Under the pieces are notes generated by a model. That model searched no databases. It worked only from the letters and a program-made list of their open reading frames with translations, and was not told the origin of the DNA. DNA of 64,000 nucleotides, from contig NZ_MCGQ01000038.1 of assembly GCF_002242805.1 (NCBI RefSeq), forward strand, positions 1 through 64,000. Direction: 5' to 3'. This stretch comes from Streptomyces diastatochromogenes. Lineage in GTDB: Bacteria; Actinomycetota; Actinomycetes; Streptomycetales; Streptomycetaceae. The position numbers were made by a program, and so were the translations under genes. Shown here piece by piece: positions 8,384 to 16,519 of this stretch (its first letter is position 1; each line of letters opens with the position of its first letter).

Positions 8384-9202
8384 TCAGCGTTCCTTGAGCG
8401 CCTCCTCGATGGTGCGCATGACCTCGTCCAGCGGGGCGTCCGTGCGGGCGACCGTCACGAGCACCTCGCCGTGCGCGGAGACCGTCGCCGGGGCCGTGGC
8501 TGCGGGCCTGGGCGCCGAGCCGCGTCCGGCGCCGATGCCGGTGCCGAAGGTCTTGCGCACGATCGCGAAGGCGTGGTCGAGCTGGGCCTCCACGTCGCCC
8601 TGGCCACCGGCCCGCAGCCAGCGCCTGAGGACGTGGTTGTGGGCGGTGACGACGGCGGAGGCGGCCACCTCGGCGAGCAGCGGGTCGTCGTTGGCGTCGT
8701 CGGCGTGCGCGTGCTCGTCGAAGTGGCCGAGCAGATAGCGGGTGAACAGACGCTCGTAGCGGGCGACCGAGGCGATCTCGGCCTCGCGCAGGGTGGGCAC
8801 CTCGCGCGTCAGCTTGTAGCGGGCGACCGAGATCTCCGGCCGGGCCGCGTACATCTTCATGACTTCCTTGATGCCTCGGCACACGGTGTCGAGCGGGTGC
8901 TCGTGCGCGGGGGCGGCGTTGAGGACCGCCTCGGCGCGGATCAGCGTGTCGTCGTGGTCCGGGAAGATCGCCTCTTCCTTGGAGCGGAAGTGGCGGAAGA
9001 AGGTACGGCGCGCGACCCCGGCCGCGGCCGCGATCTCGTCGACGGTGGTCGCCTCGTACCCCTTGGTAGCGAACAGCTCCATCGCTGCGGCTGCCAGTTC
9101 CCGGCGCATTTTCAGCCGCTGGGCGGCGGCGCGACTGCCTGCGGCACTTTCCGGTGCGTCGGGCGTGGCTGGTGTACGTGAGGACTTGGCGGGCTGGGGC
9201 AT
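8384..9202 (-). CDS. TetR-family transcriptional regulator
   Basis: A 272-residue DNA-binding repressor. The N-terminal helix-turn-helix (about 30-80) reads AMELFATKGYEATTVDEIA, then AGVARRTFFRHFRSKEEAI, a textbook TetR recognition region. The C-terminal ligand domain is not assignable. Thr/Ala/Pro-rich tails flank both ends. The ATG at 9202 was chosen because the region further upstream is a palindromic repeat. The gene lies between the 3-hydroxyacyl-CoA dehydrogenase and the ccr operon, so an acyl-CoA-responsive repressor of both is a reasonable inference. The palindrome in the ccr promoter is its likely site. Confidence 0.9.
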   Translation of the reverse strand: MPQPAKSSRTPATPDAPESAAGSRAAAQRLKMRRELAAAAMELFATKGYEATTVDEIAAAAGVARRTFFRHFRSKEEAIFPDHDDTLIRAEAVLNAAPAHEHPLDTVCRGIKEVMKMYAARPEISVARYKLTREVPTLREAEIASVARYERLFTRYLLGHFDEHAHADDANDDPLLAEVAASAVVTAHNHVLRRWLRAGGQGDVEAQLDHAFAIVRKTFGTGIGAGRGSAPRPAATAPATVSAHGEVLVTVARTDAPLDEVMRTIEEALKER

Positions 9203-9247
9203 GACCCGAACGTACTGCATGTCCGCAGCTCGATGCGCAGGTCCGGG

Positions 9248-9302
9248 GTTTCCCCCGCCCGTGGAGGGCGGGGGACCGCCGGCTCGGGAGAGCGGGGGAA
9301 AC
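9248..9302. repeat. Nested palindromic repeat upstream of the TetR gene
   Basis: Outer arms GTTTCCCCCGC (9248-9258) and GCGGGGGAAAC (9292-9302) are perfect complements. The left arm can also pair inside, CCCCCGCCC (9252-9260) with GGGCGGGGG (9266-9274). The two hairpins exclude each other. It looks like a REP-type intergenic element. It lies in the likely leader of the TetR gene, so it could also affect read-through from the upstream gene. Confidence 0.6.
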
Positions 9303-9371
9303 GCCACCGGATCCAGCAGCCCGCCCCACTCCGCGCCCTCCGGGGCACCGTCGAACCAGTCACCGAGCCCG

Positions 9372-11177
9372 TCAGCGGCGGGCATACTCGCGGAAGCCGC
9401 GGCCGGTCTTGCGGCCGAGGCAGCCCGCGGCCACCAGGTGCTCCAGCAGCGGGGCCGGGGCCAGGCCCGGGTCGCGGAACTCGCGGTGCAGCACCTTCTC
9501 GATCGCGAGCGAGACGTCCAGACCGACGACGTCCAGCAGCTCGAAGGGGCCCATCGGGTAGCCGCCGCCCAGCTTCATCGCGGCGTCGATGTCGTCCAGG
9601 GACGCGTAGTGCTCCTGGACCATCTTGACCGCGTTGTTCAGGTACGGGAACAGCAGCGCGTTCACGATGAACCCGGCCCGGTCGCCGCAGTCCACGGCGT
9701 GCTTCCTGACCTTCGCGCAGACCTCGCGGACGGTGGCGTGGACGTCGTCGGCCGTCAGGACCGTGCGCACGACCTCGACCAGCTTCATCGCCGGGGCCGG
9801 GTTGAAGAAGTGCATGCCGATCACGTCCTGCGGGCGCGAGGTGGCGCGGGCGCAGGCGACCACGGGCAGCGAGGAGGTGGTGGTGGCGAGCACCGCGCCC
9901 GGCTTGCAGACCTTGTCCAGCGTCGCGAACAGCTGCTGCTTGATCTCCAGGTCCTCGGCGACCGCCTCGACGGCCAGGTCGACGTCGGCGAAGGCGTCGT
10001 ACGAGCCCGCCGGGGTGATCAGCTCCAGCGCCTGGGCGGCGGCCTCGGCGGTCAGCCGGCCCTTGTCGACGGAGCGGGCCAGCGACTTGCCGATCCGGGC
10101 CTTGGCGACCTGGGCCTTCTCCTCGCTGCGGGCGGCCAGGACGACCTCGTACCCGGCCTTGGCGAACACCTCGGCGATCCCGGAGGCCATCGTGCCCGAC
10201 CCCGCGACGCCGACGGAGCGCACGGAACGGGCCGCGACCCGCGTGTTCCCCTCCTGCGGGGTCAGTGCGTCCGGGACGGTCACGGCGCTGCCCGGTGCCT
10301 CGTACGTGTAGAAGCCGCGCCCCGACTTGCGGCCGGTCAGGCCCGCCTCGCTGAGCTGCTTCAGGATCGGGGCGGGGGCGTGCAGCCGGTCGCCGGACTC
10401 GGCGTACATGGCCTCCAGGACCGTACGCGCGGTGTCGACGCCGATGAGGTCCAGCAGGGCGAGGGGGCCCATGGGCAGGCCGCAGCCGAGCCGCATCGCC
10501 GCGTCGATGTCCTCGCGGGAGGCGTACCGGGCCTCGTACATCGCGGCGGCCTGGTTGAGGTAGCCGAACAGCAGCCCGTCCGCGACGAAGCCGGGGCGGT
10601 CGCCGACCGCGACCGGCTCCTTGCCGAGTTCGATCGCGAGGTCGGTGACGGCGGCGACGGCCGGCGGAGCGGTCAGCACCGAGGAGACCACCTCGACCAG
10701 CTTCATCGCCGGGGCCGGGTTGAAGAAGTGCAGGCCGAGCACGCGCTCCGGGCGGGCCGAGTCGGCGGCGAGCCGGGTGACCGACAGGGCGTTGGTGCCG
10801 GTCGCGAGGATCGTCTCGGGGCGGACGATGCCGTCCAGTTCGCGGAAGATCTGGTGCTTGATCTCGTACGACTCCGGTGCCACCTCGATGACCAGGTCGG
10901 CGGCGGCCGCCGCGGCGAGGTCGGTGGAGGTGCGGACCCGGGCCAGGAGGTCCGCGCGCTCCTGCTCGGTCAGCCGGCCGCGCTCCACGGCGCGGGCGGT
11001 GGCGGCCTCCAGGGCGGCGACGGCCTTCGTGGCCTGGGCCTCGCTGACGTCGATGCCGATCACCTCGCGGCCGGCCTTCGCGAGGACCTCGGTGATGCCG
11101 GTGCCCATGGTGCCGAGACCGACGACGGCGATCGTCTTGAGCGGGGACAGAGGGGTGTCGGACAGGGGAGTGGCCAT
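9372..11177 (-). CDS. Tandem-duplicated 3-hydroxyacyl-CoA dehydrogenase
   Basis: NAD-dependent 3-hydroxyacyl/3-hydroxybutyryl-CoA dehydrogenase of 601 residues, twice the usual length. Each half (about 1-300 and 301-601) has its own Rossmann loop, VVGLGTMGTGITEV and VAGSGTMASGIAEV, and its own HFFNPAPAMKLVEVV signature, so it is a head-to-tail fusion with a period of about 306 residues. The ATG at 11177 (MATPLSDTPL) gives the family start. It would supply or oxidise 3-hydroxybutyryl-CoA, upstream of crotonyl-CoA and therefore of ccr. There is no enoyl-CoA hydratase domain, so this is not a full FadB. Confidence 0.9.
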   Translation of the reverse strand: MATPLSDTPLSPLKTIAVVGLGTMGTGITEVLAKAGREVIGIDVSEAQATKAVAALEAATARAVERGRLTEQERADLLARVRTSTDLAAAAAADLVIEVAPESYEIKHQIFRELDGIVRPETILATGTNALSVTRLAADSARPERVLGLHFFNPAPAMKLVEVVSSVLTAPPAVAAVTDLAIELGKEPVAVGDRPGFVADGLLFGYLNQAAAMYEARYASREDIDAAMRLGCGLPMGPLALLDLIGVDTARTVLEAMYAESGDRLHAPAPILKQLSEAGLTGRKSGRGFYTYEAPGSAVTVPDALTPQEGNTRVAARSVRSVGVAGSGTMASGIAEVFAKAGYEVVLAARSEEKAQVAKARIGKSLARSVDKGRLTAEAAAQALELITPAGSYDAFADVDLAVEAVAEDLEIKQQLFATLDKVCKPGAVLATTTSSLPVVACARATSRPQDVIGMHFFNPAPAMKLVEVVRTVLTADDVHATVREVCAKVRKHAVDCGDRAGFIVNALLFPYLNNAVKMVQEHYASLDDIDAAMKLGGGYPMGPFELLDVVGLDVSLAIEKVLHREFRDPGLAPAPLLEHLVAAGCLGRKTGRGFREYARR

Positions 11178-11556
11178 CGCGGGACTCCAGGAATGAGGGT
11201 GACGACTGGGAACGCGCCGGGTGCGCCGGAAGGCGCACACCGGTGCGGAGAGAAGTGCGGGTGTTGCCGGGCTGCGAGCGCACACGCCCGGGGGCCGTCG
11301 CCGCGGGCGTGCACACGCCCGGGAGCGGCTGAATCCGACCGGCCCTGTCCCGGAGCCGGGTCGTGCAAGCGGTACCGATGTACCGAACCGACCACGCTCA
11401 CGACGGCTGCGTCACCAAACCGTCGTCAGTGGATGTGCGAGTGGGTAACTCGCTCGAATGAGCTTAACCGGCGGGTAACGAGCGCGCCAGCCCTGAGCCG
11501 GACCGAGTTTGTGATGTAGCTCCCTCGGCGGGGGCGACCCGCCTAGGCTGGTCTTC
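11178..11556. promoter_or_regulatory. Divergent intergenic region with palindromes
   Basis: This 379-bp gap separates the leftward dehydrogenase from the rightward HEAT protein. It contains CGGTAC-CGAT-GTACCG (11370-11385) and GCGAGT-GGGTA-ACTCGC (11437-11453), both plausible dimer-binding sites. At the right end, TAGGCT (11544-11549) lies 7 bp before the GTG of the HEAT gene and fits a leaderless -10 element. I could not assign a convincing promoter for the leftward gene. Confidence 0.5.
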
Positions 11557-12138
11557 GTGGACGAAGAGTGGCGATCGCTCACGGAACGCGTACGGCAGGA
11601 GTCGCGCGGCTCGGTGGCGTACGAGCGGCTGGTGGCGACCGAGGACCACGACGAACTGGCCGAGGTGCTCATCGCGCCGGGACAGCCGCTGTGGGCCAGG
11701 GAACTGGCGGCGTTCCGGCTGGGCGTCGCCGGCGACCGGCGCGCCTTCGAGTCCCTGGTGCTGCTGCTCAACCACCGCGACCCGCCGCGCTGTGCCTCCG
11801 CCGCCCACGCCCTCTCCCGGCTCGGCGACCCGCGCACGGCCCGCGCGGCCGCGGCCCTCGCCACCAACGAACTGCGGGTCGCCTACGCCCTGCACCCGGT
11901 ACGGCTCCTGGTCGAGTTGCGCGCGCCCGAGTCCGTGCCCGCGCTGATCACCACCCTGGAGCGGCGGCTGAGCCCGCACGACCCGTACCGGCGGGTGGCC
12001 CTGGCCTGCGTGGAGGGCCTCGGCACCCTCGGCGACGCCCGCGCCCGCCGGGTCCTGAGCGAGGCCCTCGCGCATCCGGCGCTCGCCGAGGCGGCGGTGC
12101 ACGCGCTGGCCCGCATCCCGCAGCAGAGGCAGGGGTGA
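11557..12138 (+). CDS. HEAT-repeat protein of unknown function
   Basis: A 193-residue all-helical protein built of short alpha-alpha repeats (for example RDPPRCASAAHALSRLGDPRTA and YRRVALACVEGLGTLGDARA), typical of HEAT/PBS-lyase repeats used as binding scaffolds. No catalytic motif, signal peptide or membrane segment is seen. The GTG start is supported by a TAGGCT hexamer 7 bp upstream, which implies a leaderless mRNA. It converges with the acetyltransferase gene with only 7 bp between stops. The cellular partner is unknown. Confidence 0.75.
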   Translation: MDEEWRSLTERVRQESRGSVAYERLVATEDHDELAEVLIAPGQPLWARELAAFRLGVAGDRRAFESLVLLLNHRDPPRCASAAHALSRLGDPRTARAAAALATNELRVAYALHPVRLLVELRAPESVPALITTLERRLSPHDPYRRVALACVEGLGTLGDARARRVLSEALAHPALAEAAVHALARIPQQRQG

Positions 12139-12145
12139 CGCCCGC

Positions 12146-12664
12146 TCACAGCTCCCTGGCGTACCGCACCTCGGGGACGGCCACGCCGTCCACGTCGAAG
12201 GGCTCCTCGGCGCCGTCCGCACGGAAACCGGCCCGCTCGTAGAAGCGGCGGGCCCGCGTGTTCTCCTTCAGGACCCACAGGAACATGCGCGGGTACCCGG
12301 AGCACCGCTCGACCGACGCGGCCAGCAGCGCCCGCCCGGCCCCGCTGCCGAGGTGCACGGGATCGATGTAGATGGCGTACAACTCGGCGTCCCCGGTCCG
12401 CACTTCACCGTCCCGGTACGGCCCGTACGCCGCCCACCCGACGACCTGGCCGTCCCGCTCGGCGACCAGGTTCACCACGGTGCCGTCCCCCTGCCCGAAC
12501 CAGGCCCGCCGCTTCTCGGCGTCCCGCGCCACGCTGAGCGCGTCGAGGTACGGCTGCGGCATGAGCCCCCGGTAGGCGTGCTGCCAGCCACGGATACGGA
12601 TCTCCGAGACGCGGTCGCAGTCGCCGAGGGCCATCGGACGGATGTGCGGGGGCGGGGTGTCCAT
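12146..12664 (-). CDS. GNAT-family N-acetyltransferase
   Basis: A 172-residue acetyl-CoA-dependent acetyltransferase. The acetyl-CoA loop is in YIDPVHLGSGAGRALLAASVER (about 96-117, the Q/RxxGxG/A region). The late GNAT strand, VLKENTRARRFYERAGFRADG, follows. The substrate cannot be told. The ATG start is preceded on the minus strand by TAGGGT (12671-12676) with a 6-bp gap, suggesting a leaderless transcript. Confidence 0.85.
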   Translation of the reverse strand: MDTPPPHIRPMALGDCDRVSEIRIRGWQHAYRGLMPQPYLDALSVARDAEKRRAWFGQGDGTVVNLVAERDGQVVGWAAYGPYRDGEVRTGDAELYAIYIDPVHLGSGAGRALLAASVERCSGYPRMFLWVLKENTRARRFYERAGFRADGAEEPFDVDGVAVPEVRYAREL

Positions 12665-13014
12665 GGCGGCACCCTAGAGAGCCGCTCCCGCGGGCGCCCG
12701 TGGTTATTCGCCGGAAGCCAGGCGTCGGGTATGGGTGCGGCATGGGCTACAGGGCTCTCCCCTGCTCAAACGGGGCTGAGAGCCAGGGGAAGGATCGCTG
12801 GTACGTACACCCCGGTGGTGGCCGGACAGCGCCTCAGGTTCTCGGATACCTGCCGGGTTTGGGCGGTCGGCTCGTCCTCGCCGACCGGCTGACCACGTGG
12901 CTGTACTGGGCCGCGGGTGCGACCCCGTCGGGGGCGGGGATCCGGGTCGGTTCACTCATGGCTCCATGGTGGACCACGGGTCCGACAACGCCCCCGACGG
13001 GCCGGGAGGGTCGG
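12665..13014. other. Intergenic region with two inverted repeats
   Basis: No supported gene. Near the peptidase stop a perfect 13-bp inverted repeat (CCCGTCGGGGGCG at 12924-12936, complement at 12989-13001) encloses 52 nt. Further on, GGCTCTC (12753-12759) pairs with GAGAGCC (12778-12784), with CCC/GGG inside. Both probably act in termination after the leftward aminopeptidase gene. The acetyltransferase promoter occupies the left end. Confidence 0.55.
12753..12784 (-). terminator. Stem-loop, possible terminator
   Basis: GGCTCTC and GAGAGCC form a 7-bp stem continued by CCC/GGG after a small bulge. It lies about 230 bp beyond the aminopeptidase stop and 70 bp before the acetyltransferase promoter, so it may insulate the two genes. 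Confidence 0.45.
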
Positions 13015-14577
13015 CTACCGGCGGAAGCCCAGCAGGCCGTGCAGGGTCGAGCCGCGCGACGACGTCGAGGCCGCCTTCGCCTTGAGCGGCTTCGGGTCCG
13101 GGGACTTCCGGCACACCGCGTCCACCGTGCCGGTGCCGTGCGGCACCGCGCCGCTCTTCAGATACGCGGCCAGGTACTTGTCCAGGCAGCTGTTGCCGCT
13201 CAGCGTGACGCCGTGGTTGCCGCCGCCCTCCTCGACCACCAGGCTGGAGCGGGCCAGCAGGTGGTGGGCCGTCACTCCGCCGGGGTACGGGGTCGCCGCG
13301 TCGTCCGTCGCCTGGAACAGCAGCGTCGGGGGCAGCTTGCCGTTGGCGATGTTCACCGGCTTGCGGGTACTGGCGGGCCAGTACGCGCACGGGGCGTTGT
13401 ACCAGGCGTTGTTCCAGGCCATGAAGGGTGCCTTCGCGTACACCCCCCAGGTGTCCGTCCGCCAGCGAGTCCACGAGCGCGGCCAGGAGGCGTCACGGCA
13501 CTGCACCGCCGTGTAGACGCTGTAGCCGTTGTCGCCCGAGGCGTCCACGGCGGCGAAGTTCTGGTACGCCTCCACCAGCGGCTCGGCGTTCCTGTCGTGG
13601 ACGTAGGCCGAGAACGCCTGGGCGAGGTAGGGCCAGTAGCCGTTGAAGTAGCCGCCGGGGATGAAGGTGTCCTCCAGCTCGGCGGCGCCGACCTTGCCGC
13701 CGGCCGGCTTCTTCGCCAGGGCCGCCCGCATCGCGTACCACGCGGCCTCGACCTTCTCGGGGTCCTTGCCGAGCCGGTACGTGGAGTCGTACTTGGCGAT
13801 CCACGCCATCAGCGCCCGGTGGCGGTCGTTGAAGGCGTAGTCCTGGCCGAGGTTGTCCTCGTACCAGACCCCGGTCGGGTTCACGATCGAGTCCAGCACC
13901 AGGCGGCGGACCCGCTCGGGGAAGAGCTTGGCGTAGACCGCGCCGAGGTAGGTGCCGTAGGAGTAGCCGAAGTAGCTGATCTTCCGCGCGCCCAGGGCCT
14001 GCCGGATCGAGTCCATGTCCTGGACCGCTTCGGCGGTGTTGATGTACGGCAGCACGCTCGCGTACTTGCTGCCGCAGGCGGCGGCGAAGGACCGCGCGCG
14101 CTGCAGGTTCTTCTGCTCCAGCGCGGCGGTGGCGGGCACGGTGTCCGGACGCACCGTCTTGAAGTGGCGGGGCGAGCAGTCGAGGGCCGGGGTGCTGCGG
14201 CCCACCCCGCGCGGGTCGAAGCCGATGACGTCGTACTGCGCCGCCACGCTCCTGGGCAGCGCGGCCGCGACGAATCCGGCGAGCGTCAGACCGCTGCCGC
14301 CGGGGCCGCCGGGGTTGACCAGCAGCGGGCCCTGGGAGGTCTCCGCGGTGTGCGGGACGCGGGACAGGGCGAGGGTGATCTGCTTGCCGGACGGGTGCGT
14401 GTGGTCCAGCGGCACCTTCACGGACGCGCACTGGAGCGTCGGGTAGTCGCTGGTGCCACAGGTCTTCCAGGCGAGCTTCGCCGCCGGAGCGGTGGGGGCC
14501 GCCTGCGCGGGCACGGCCGTGACCGAGCCCGCCACCATGGCGGCGGCTGCGCACAGCATGGCTGCGCGTGTCCTCAT
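13015..14577 (-). CDS. Secreted tripeptidyl aminopeptidase (alpha/beta hydrolase)
   Basis: A 520-residue exported serine peptidase of the Streptomyces Tap/SlpD-E type, expected to remove tripeptides from peptide N-termini outside the cell. The Sec signal peptide covers about residues 1-26 and ends VPAQA. The oxyanion region NPGGPGGSG, the nucleophile elbow GYSYG, the acid in FQATDDAATPYPGG and the base in GGGNHGVTLSG give a complete triad. The C-terminal TAP-like domain is present. A GGGAGG ribosome site precedes the ATG. About 100 bp upstream is a perfect 14-bp palindrome that may be an operator. It could also be a prolyl aminopeptidase-like enzyme. Confidence 0.9.
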   Translation of the reverse strand: MRTRAAMLCAAAAMVAGSVTAVPAQAAPTAPAAKLAWKTCGTSDYPTLQCASVKVPLDHTHPSGKQITLALSRVPHTAETSQGPLLVNPGGPGGSGLTLAGFVAAALPRSVAAQYDVIGFDPRGVGRSTPALDCSPRHFKTVRPDTVPATAALEQKNLQRARSFAAACGSKYASVLPYINTAEAVQDMDSIRQALGARKISYFGYSYGTYLGAVYAKLFPERVRRLVLDSIVNPTGVWYEDNLGQDYAFNDRHRALMAWIAKYDSTYRLGKDPEKVEAAWYAMRAALAKKPAGGKVGAAELEDTFIPGGYFNGYWPYLAQAFSAYVHDRNAEPLVEAYQNFAAVDASGDNGYSVYTAVQCRDASWPRSWTRWRTDTWGVYAKAPFMAWNNAWYNAPCAYWPASTRKPVNIANGKLPPTLLFQATDDAATPYPGGVTAHHLLARSSLVVEEGGGNHGVTLSGNSCLDKYLAAYLKSGAVPHGTGTVDAVCRKSPDPKPLKAKAASTSSRGSTLHGLLGFRR

Positions 14578-14678
14578 GGGTCCTCCCGGGACGGAGGGTG
14601 ATGCGAACCGCGAAGGTCACGGTTCTCGCCGCATCGTCCCGAAGAGAGCGCCCTGAAGAACCCGTTCTGTCAATAGTT

Positions 14679-14692
14679 GACCCAATTGGGTC
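14679..14692 (-). promoter_or_regulatory. Perfect 14-bp palindrome upstream of the aminopeptidase gene
   Basis: GACCCAATTGGGTC is a perfect dyad 102-115 bp upstream of the aminopeptidase ATG. A TTGACA hexamer lies just downstream on the minus strand, and the stop codon of the radical SAM gene is 22 bp away. It could be an operator or a small terminator. Confidence 0.45.
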
Positions 14693-14713
14693 GAGGGATG
14701 CGCTCCAACGCTC

Positions 14714-15787
14714 TCAAATGAGGGTGAGTTGGGTCGGTTCGGACGTGGCCGGAGGCTCGGCGGCGGCGGAGGCCTCGGTCGGCCGGATTCGCCGGGCCGC
14801 GCCCGCGCGCGTGGGGCCGATGCCGTACTCCTGGGCCAGCTCGTGCACCTGACGGGTGATCCGGCGCTGGTACCACTTGGGCGCGTAGACACCCTCCGCG
14901 TACAGCCGCTCGTAGCGGCGCACCAGGTGCGGGTGGTGCCGGCCGAGCCAGGCCATGAACCACTCCCGGGCGCCCGGCCGCAGATGCAGCACCAGCGGGG
15001 TGACCGAGGTGGCCCCGGCCGCCGCGATCGCCCGCACGGTGTCCCGCAGTTGGGCCGGATGGTCGCTCAGGAACGGGACGACCGGCGCCATCAGCACCCC
15101 GCAGCCGATGCCGTGCTCGCCGAGGGTGCGCACGACGTCCAGGCGGCGCTCGGGCGCCGGTGTGCCCGGCTCCACCGTGCGCCACAGCTCGGTGTCGGTG
15201 AAGCCCACGGAGACCGAGATGCCGACGTCCGTCACCTGGGCCGCCCGGGTCAGCAGCTCCAGGTCGCGCAGGATCAGCGTGCCCTTGGTCAGGATCGAGA
15301 ACGGGTTCGCGTGCTCGGTGAGGGCCGTGATGATGCCCGGCATCAGCCGGTAGCGGCCCTCGGCGCGCTGGTAGCAGTCGACGTTGGTGCCCATCGCCAC
15401 GTGGTCGCCCTGCCAGCGGCGCGAGGCCAGCTGGCGGCGCAGCACCTCGGGCGCGTTCACCTTCACCACGATCTGGGTGTCGAAGCCGATCCCCGTGTCG
15501 AGGTCCAGGTAGCTGTGCGTCTTGCGGGCGAAGCAGTACACGCACGCGTGCGTGCAGCCGCGGTAGGGGTTCACCGTCCATTCGAACGGCATGCGCGAGG
15601 CGCCCGGCACCCGGTTCAGGATCGAGCGGGCCCGCACCTCGTGGAAGGTGATCCCGCGGAACTCGGGCGTGTCGAAGGTGCGGGTGACGACGGCGTCCGC
15701 GCCGAACAGCGCGGCATCGGCGGCCCGGCCGTGACCGCCGGACTCTCCGGGCTCCCCGGATTCCACGGTGAGGTTCTCCCAGCGCAT
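14714..15787 (-). CDS. Rv2578c-type radical SAM protein (SplB-like)
   Basis: A 357-residue radical S-adenosylmethionine enzyme. The iron-sulfur cluster motif is CTHACVYC (C-x3-C-x2-C, about residues 75-82) within a GCTHACVYCFARKTH stretch. This group resembles spore photoproduct lyase and is called Rv2578c/SplB in mycobacteria. Its substrate is not established. The ATG at 15787 has an AGGAGG site 5 bp upstream, so the longer frame is not used. The promoter carries a LexA-type box, which suggests an SOS or DNA-damage role. It diverges from the SRPBCC gene. Confidence 0.87.
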   Translation of the reverse strand: MRWENLTVESGEPGESGGHGRAADAALFGADAVVTRTFDTPEFRGITFHEVRARSILNRVPGASRMPFEWTVNPYRGCTHACVYCFARKTHSYLDLDTGIGFDTQIVVKVNAPEVLRRQLASRRWQGDHVAMGTNVDCYQRAEGRYRLMPGIITALTEHANPFSILTKGTLILRDLELLTRAAQVTDVGISVSVGFTDTELWRTVEPGTPAPERRLDVVRTLGEHGIGCGVLMAPVVPFLSDHPAQLRDTVRAIAAAGATSVTPLVLHLRPGAREWFMAWLGRHHPHLVRRYERLYAEGVYAPKWYQRRITRQVHELAQEYGIGPTRAGAARRIRPTEASAAAEPPATSEPTQLTLI

Positions 15788-15814
15788 GACGCCTCCTAGG
15801 TAGCGCTCGCGCAC

Positions 15815-15832
15815 ACAATAGAACATACGTTC
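15815..15832 (-). promoter_or_regulatory. LexA-type SOS box abutting a -10 element
   Basis: GAACATACGTTC (15821-15832) matches the actinobacterial LexA core GAAC-N4-GTTC. It directly abuts TATTGT, a -10 hexamer on the minus strand at 15815-15820, about 28 bp before the ATG of the radical SAM gene. The outer flanks are not the ideal TCG/CGA. Confidence 0.7.
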
Positions 15833-15921
15833 CCATGATCGTGCGACCCCGATTTGGGTGGCCGGGCGCCGGGGTGGTTGGCTTGCCCCAACCCCGAGAA
15901 ACCAGGTCCTGGAGGAACGCA

Positions 15922-16365
15922 ATGGCGCAGGTCGAGGCCACCACGGAGCGGGTCGTCGCGGCGGACGCGGAGAAGGTGTTCGACGCGCTCGCCGACTACA
16001 CCGGCACGCGGCAGCAGCTGCTGCCCGAACACTTCAGCGAGTACGAGGTGCGCGAGGGTGGCGACGGCGAGGGCACCCTCGTCCACTGGAAGCTCCAGGC
16101 CACCAGCAAGCGTGTGCGCGACTGCCTCCTGGAGGTCAGCGAGCCCACCGACGGCGAACTCGTCGAGAAGGACCGCAACTCCTCGATGGTCACCACCTGG
16201 CGCGTCACCCCGGCCGGCGAGGGCAGCTCCCGGGTCGTCGTCACCACCACGTGGAAGGGCGCCGGCGGCATCGGCGGCTTCTTCGAGAAGACCTTCGCCC
16301 CCAAGGGCCTCGGCCGGATCTACGACGCGATCCTCGCCAACCTCGCCGCCCAGGTGGAGAAGTAA
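15922..16365 (+). CDS. SRPBCC (START/polyketide-cyclase-like) protein
   Basis: A 147-residue helix-grip protein of the SRPBCC superfamily, small soluble proteins that bind hydrophobic ligands. The start (AQVEATTERVVAADAEKVFDALADYTG) and the C-terminal helix (APKGLGRIYDAILANLAAQVEK) match the polyketide cyclase/dehydrase-like family. The ligand is unknown. The ATG at 15922 follows GGAGG by 6 bp. A perfect hairpin ends the transcript, so the gene is monocistronic. Confidence 0.85.
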   Translation: MAQVEATTERVVAADAEKVFDALADYTGTRQQLLPEHFSEYEVREGGDGEGTLVHWKLQATSKRVRDCLLEVSEPTDGELVEKDRNSSMVTTWRVTPAGEGSSRVVVTTTWKGAGGIGGFFEKTFAPKGLGRIYDAILANLAAQVEK

Positions 16366-16378
16366 CGTCAAACACGGG

Positions 16379-16409
16379 CCGGTGAGGGGGCGTTGCGCCC
16401 CCTCACCGG
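16379..16409 (+). terminator. Terminator of the SRPBCC gene
   Basis: A perfect 14-bp stem (CCGGTGAGGGGGCG at 16379-16392, complement at 16396-16409) with a 3-nt loop lies 13 bp after the stop. It is one of the strongest terminators in the window. Confidence 0.9.
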
Positions 16410-16519
16410 TTCGGGTGGTTCTCGGTGCCGTCCGGAATTGCGCCGTAACTCGCCGTACTTGTTCGCAGTTGTCGCATAACGCGGGAAATGTGTGACAGGC
16501 GCGACGAGGGGAGCCGTAC

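Noticed and set aside
14649..14670. A second LexA box (GAACGGGTTC) near the aminopeptidase promoter
   Set aside because: Only two bases separate GAAC and GTTC; the LexA core needs four.
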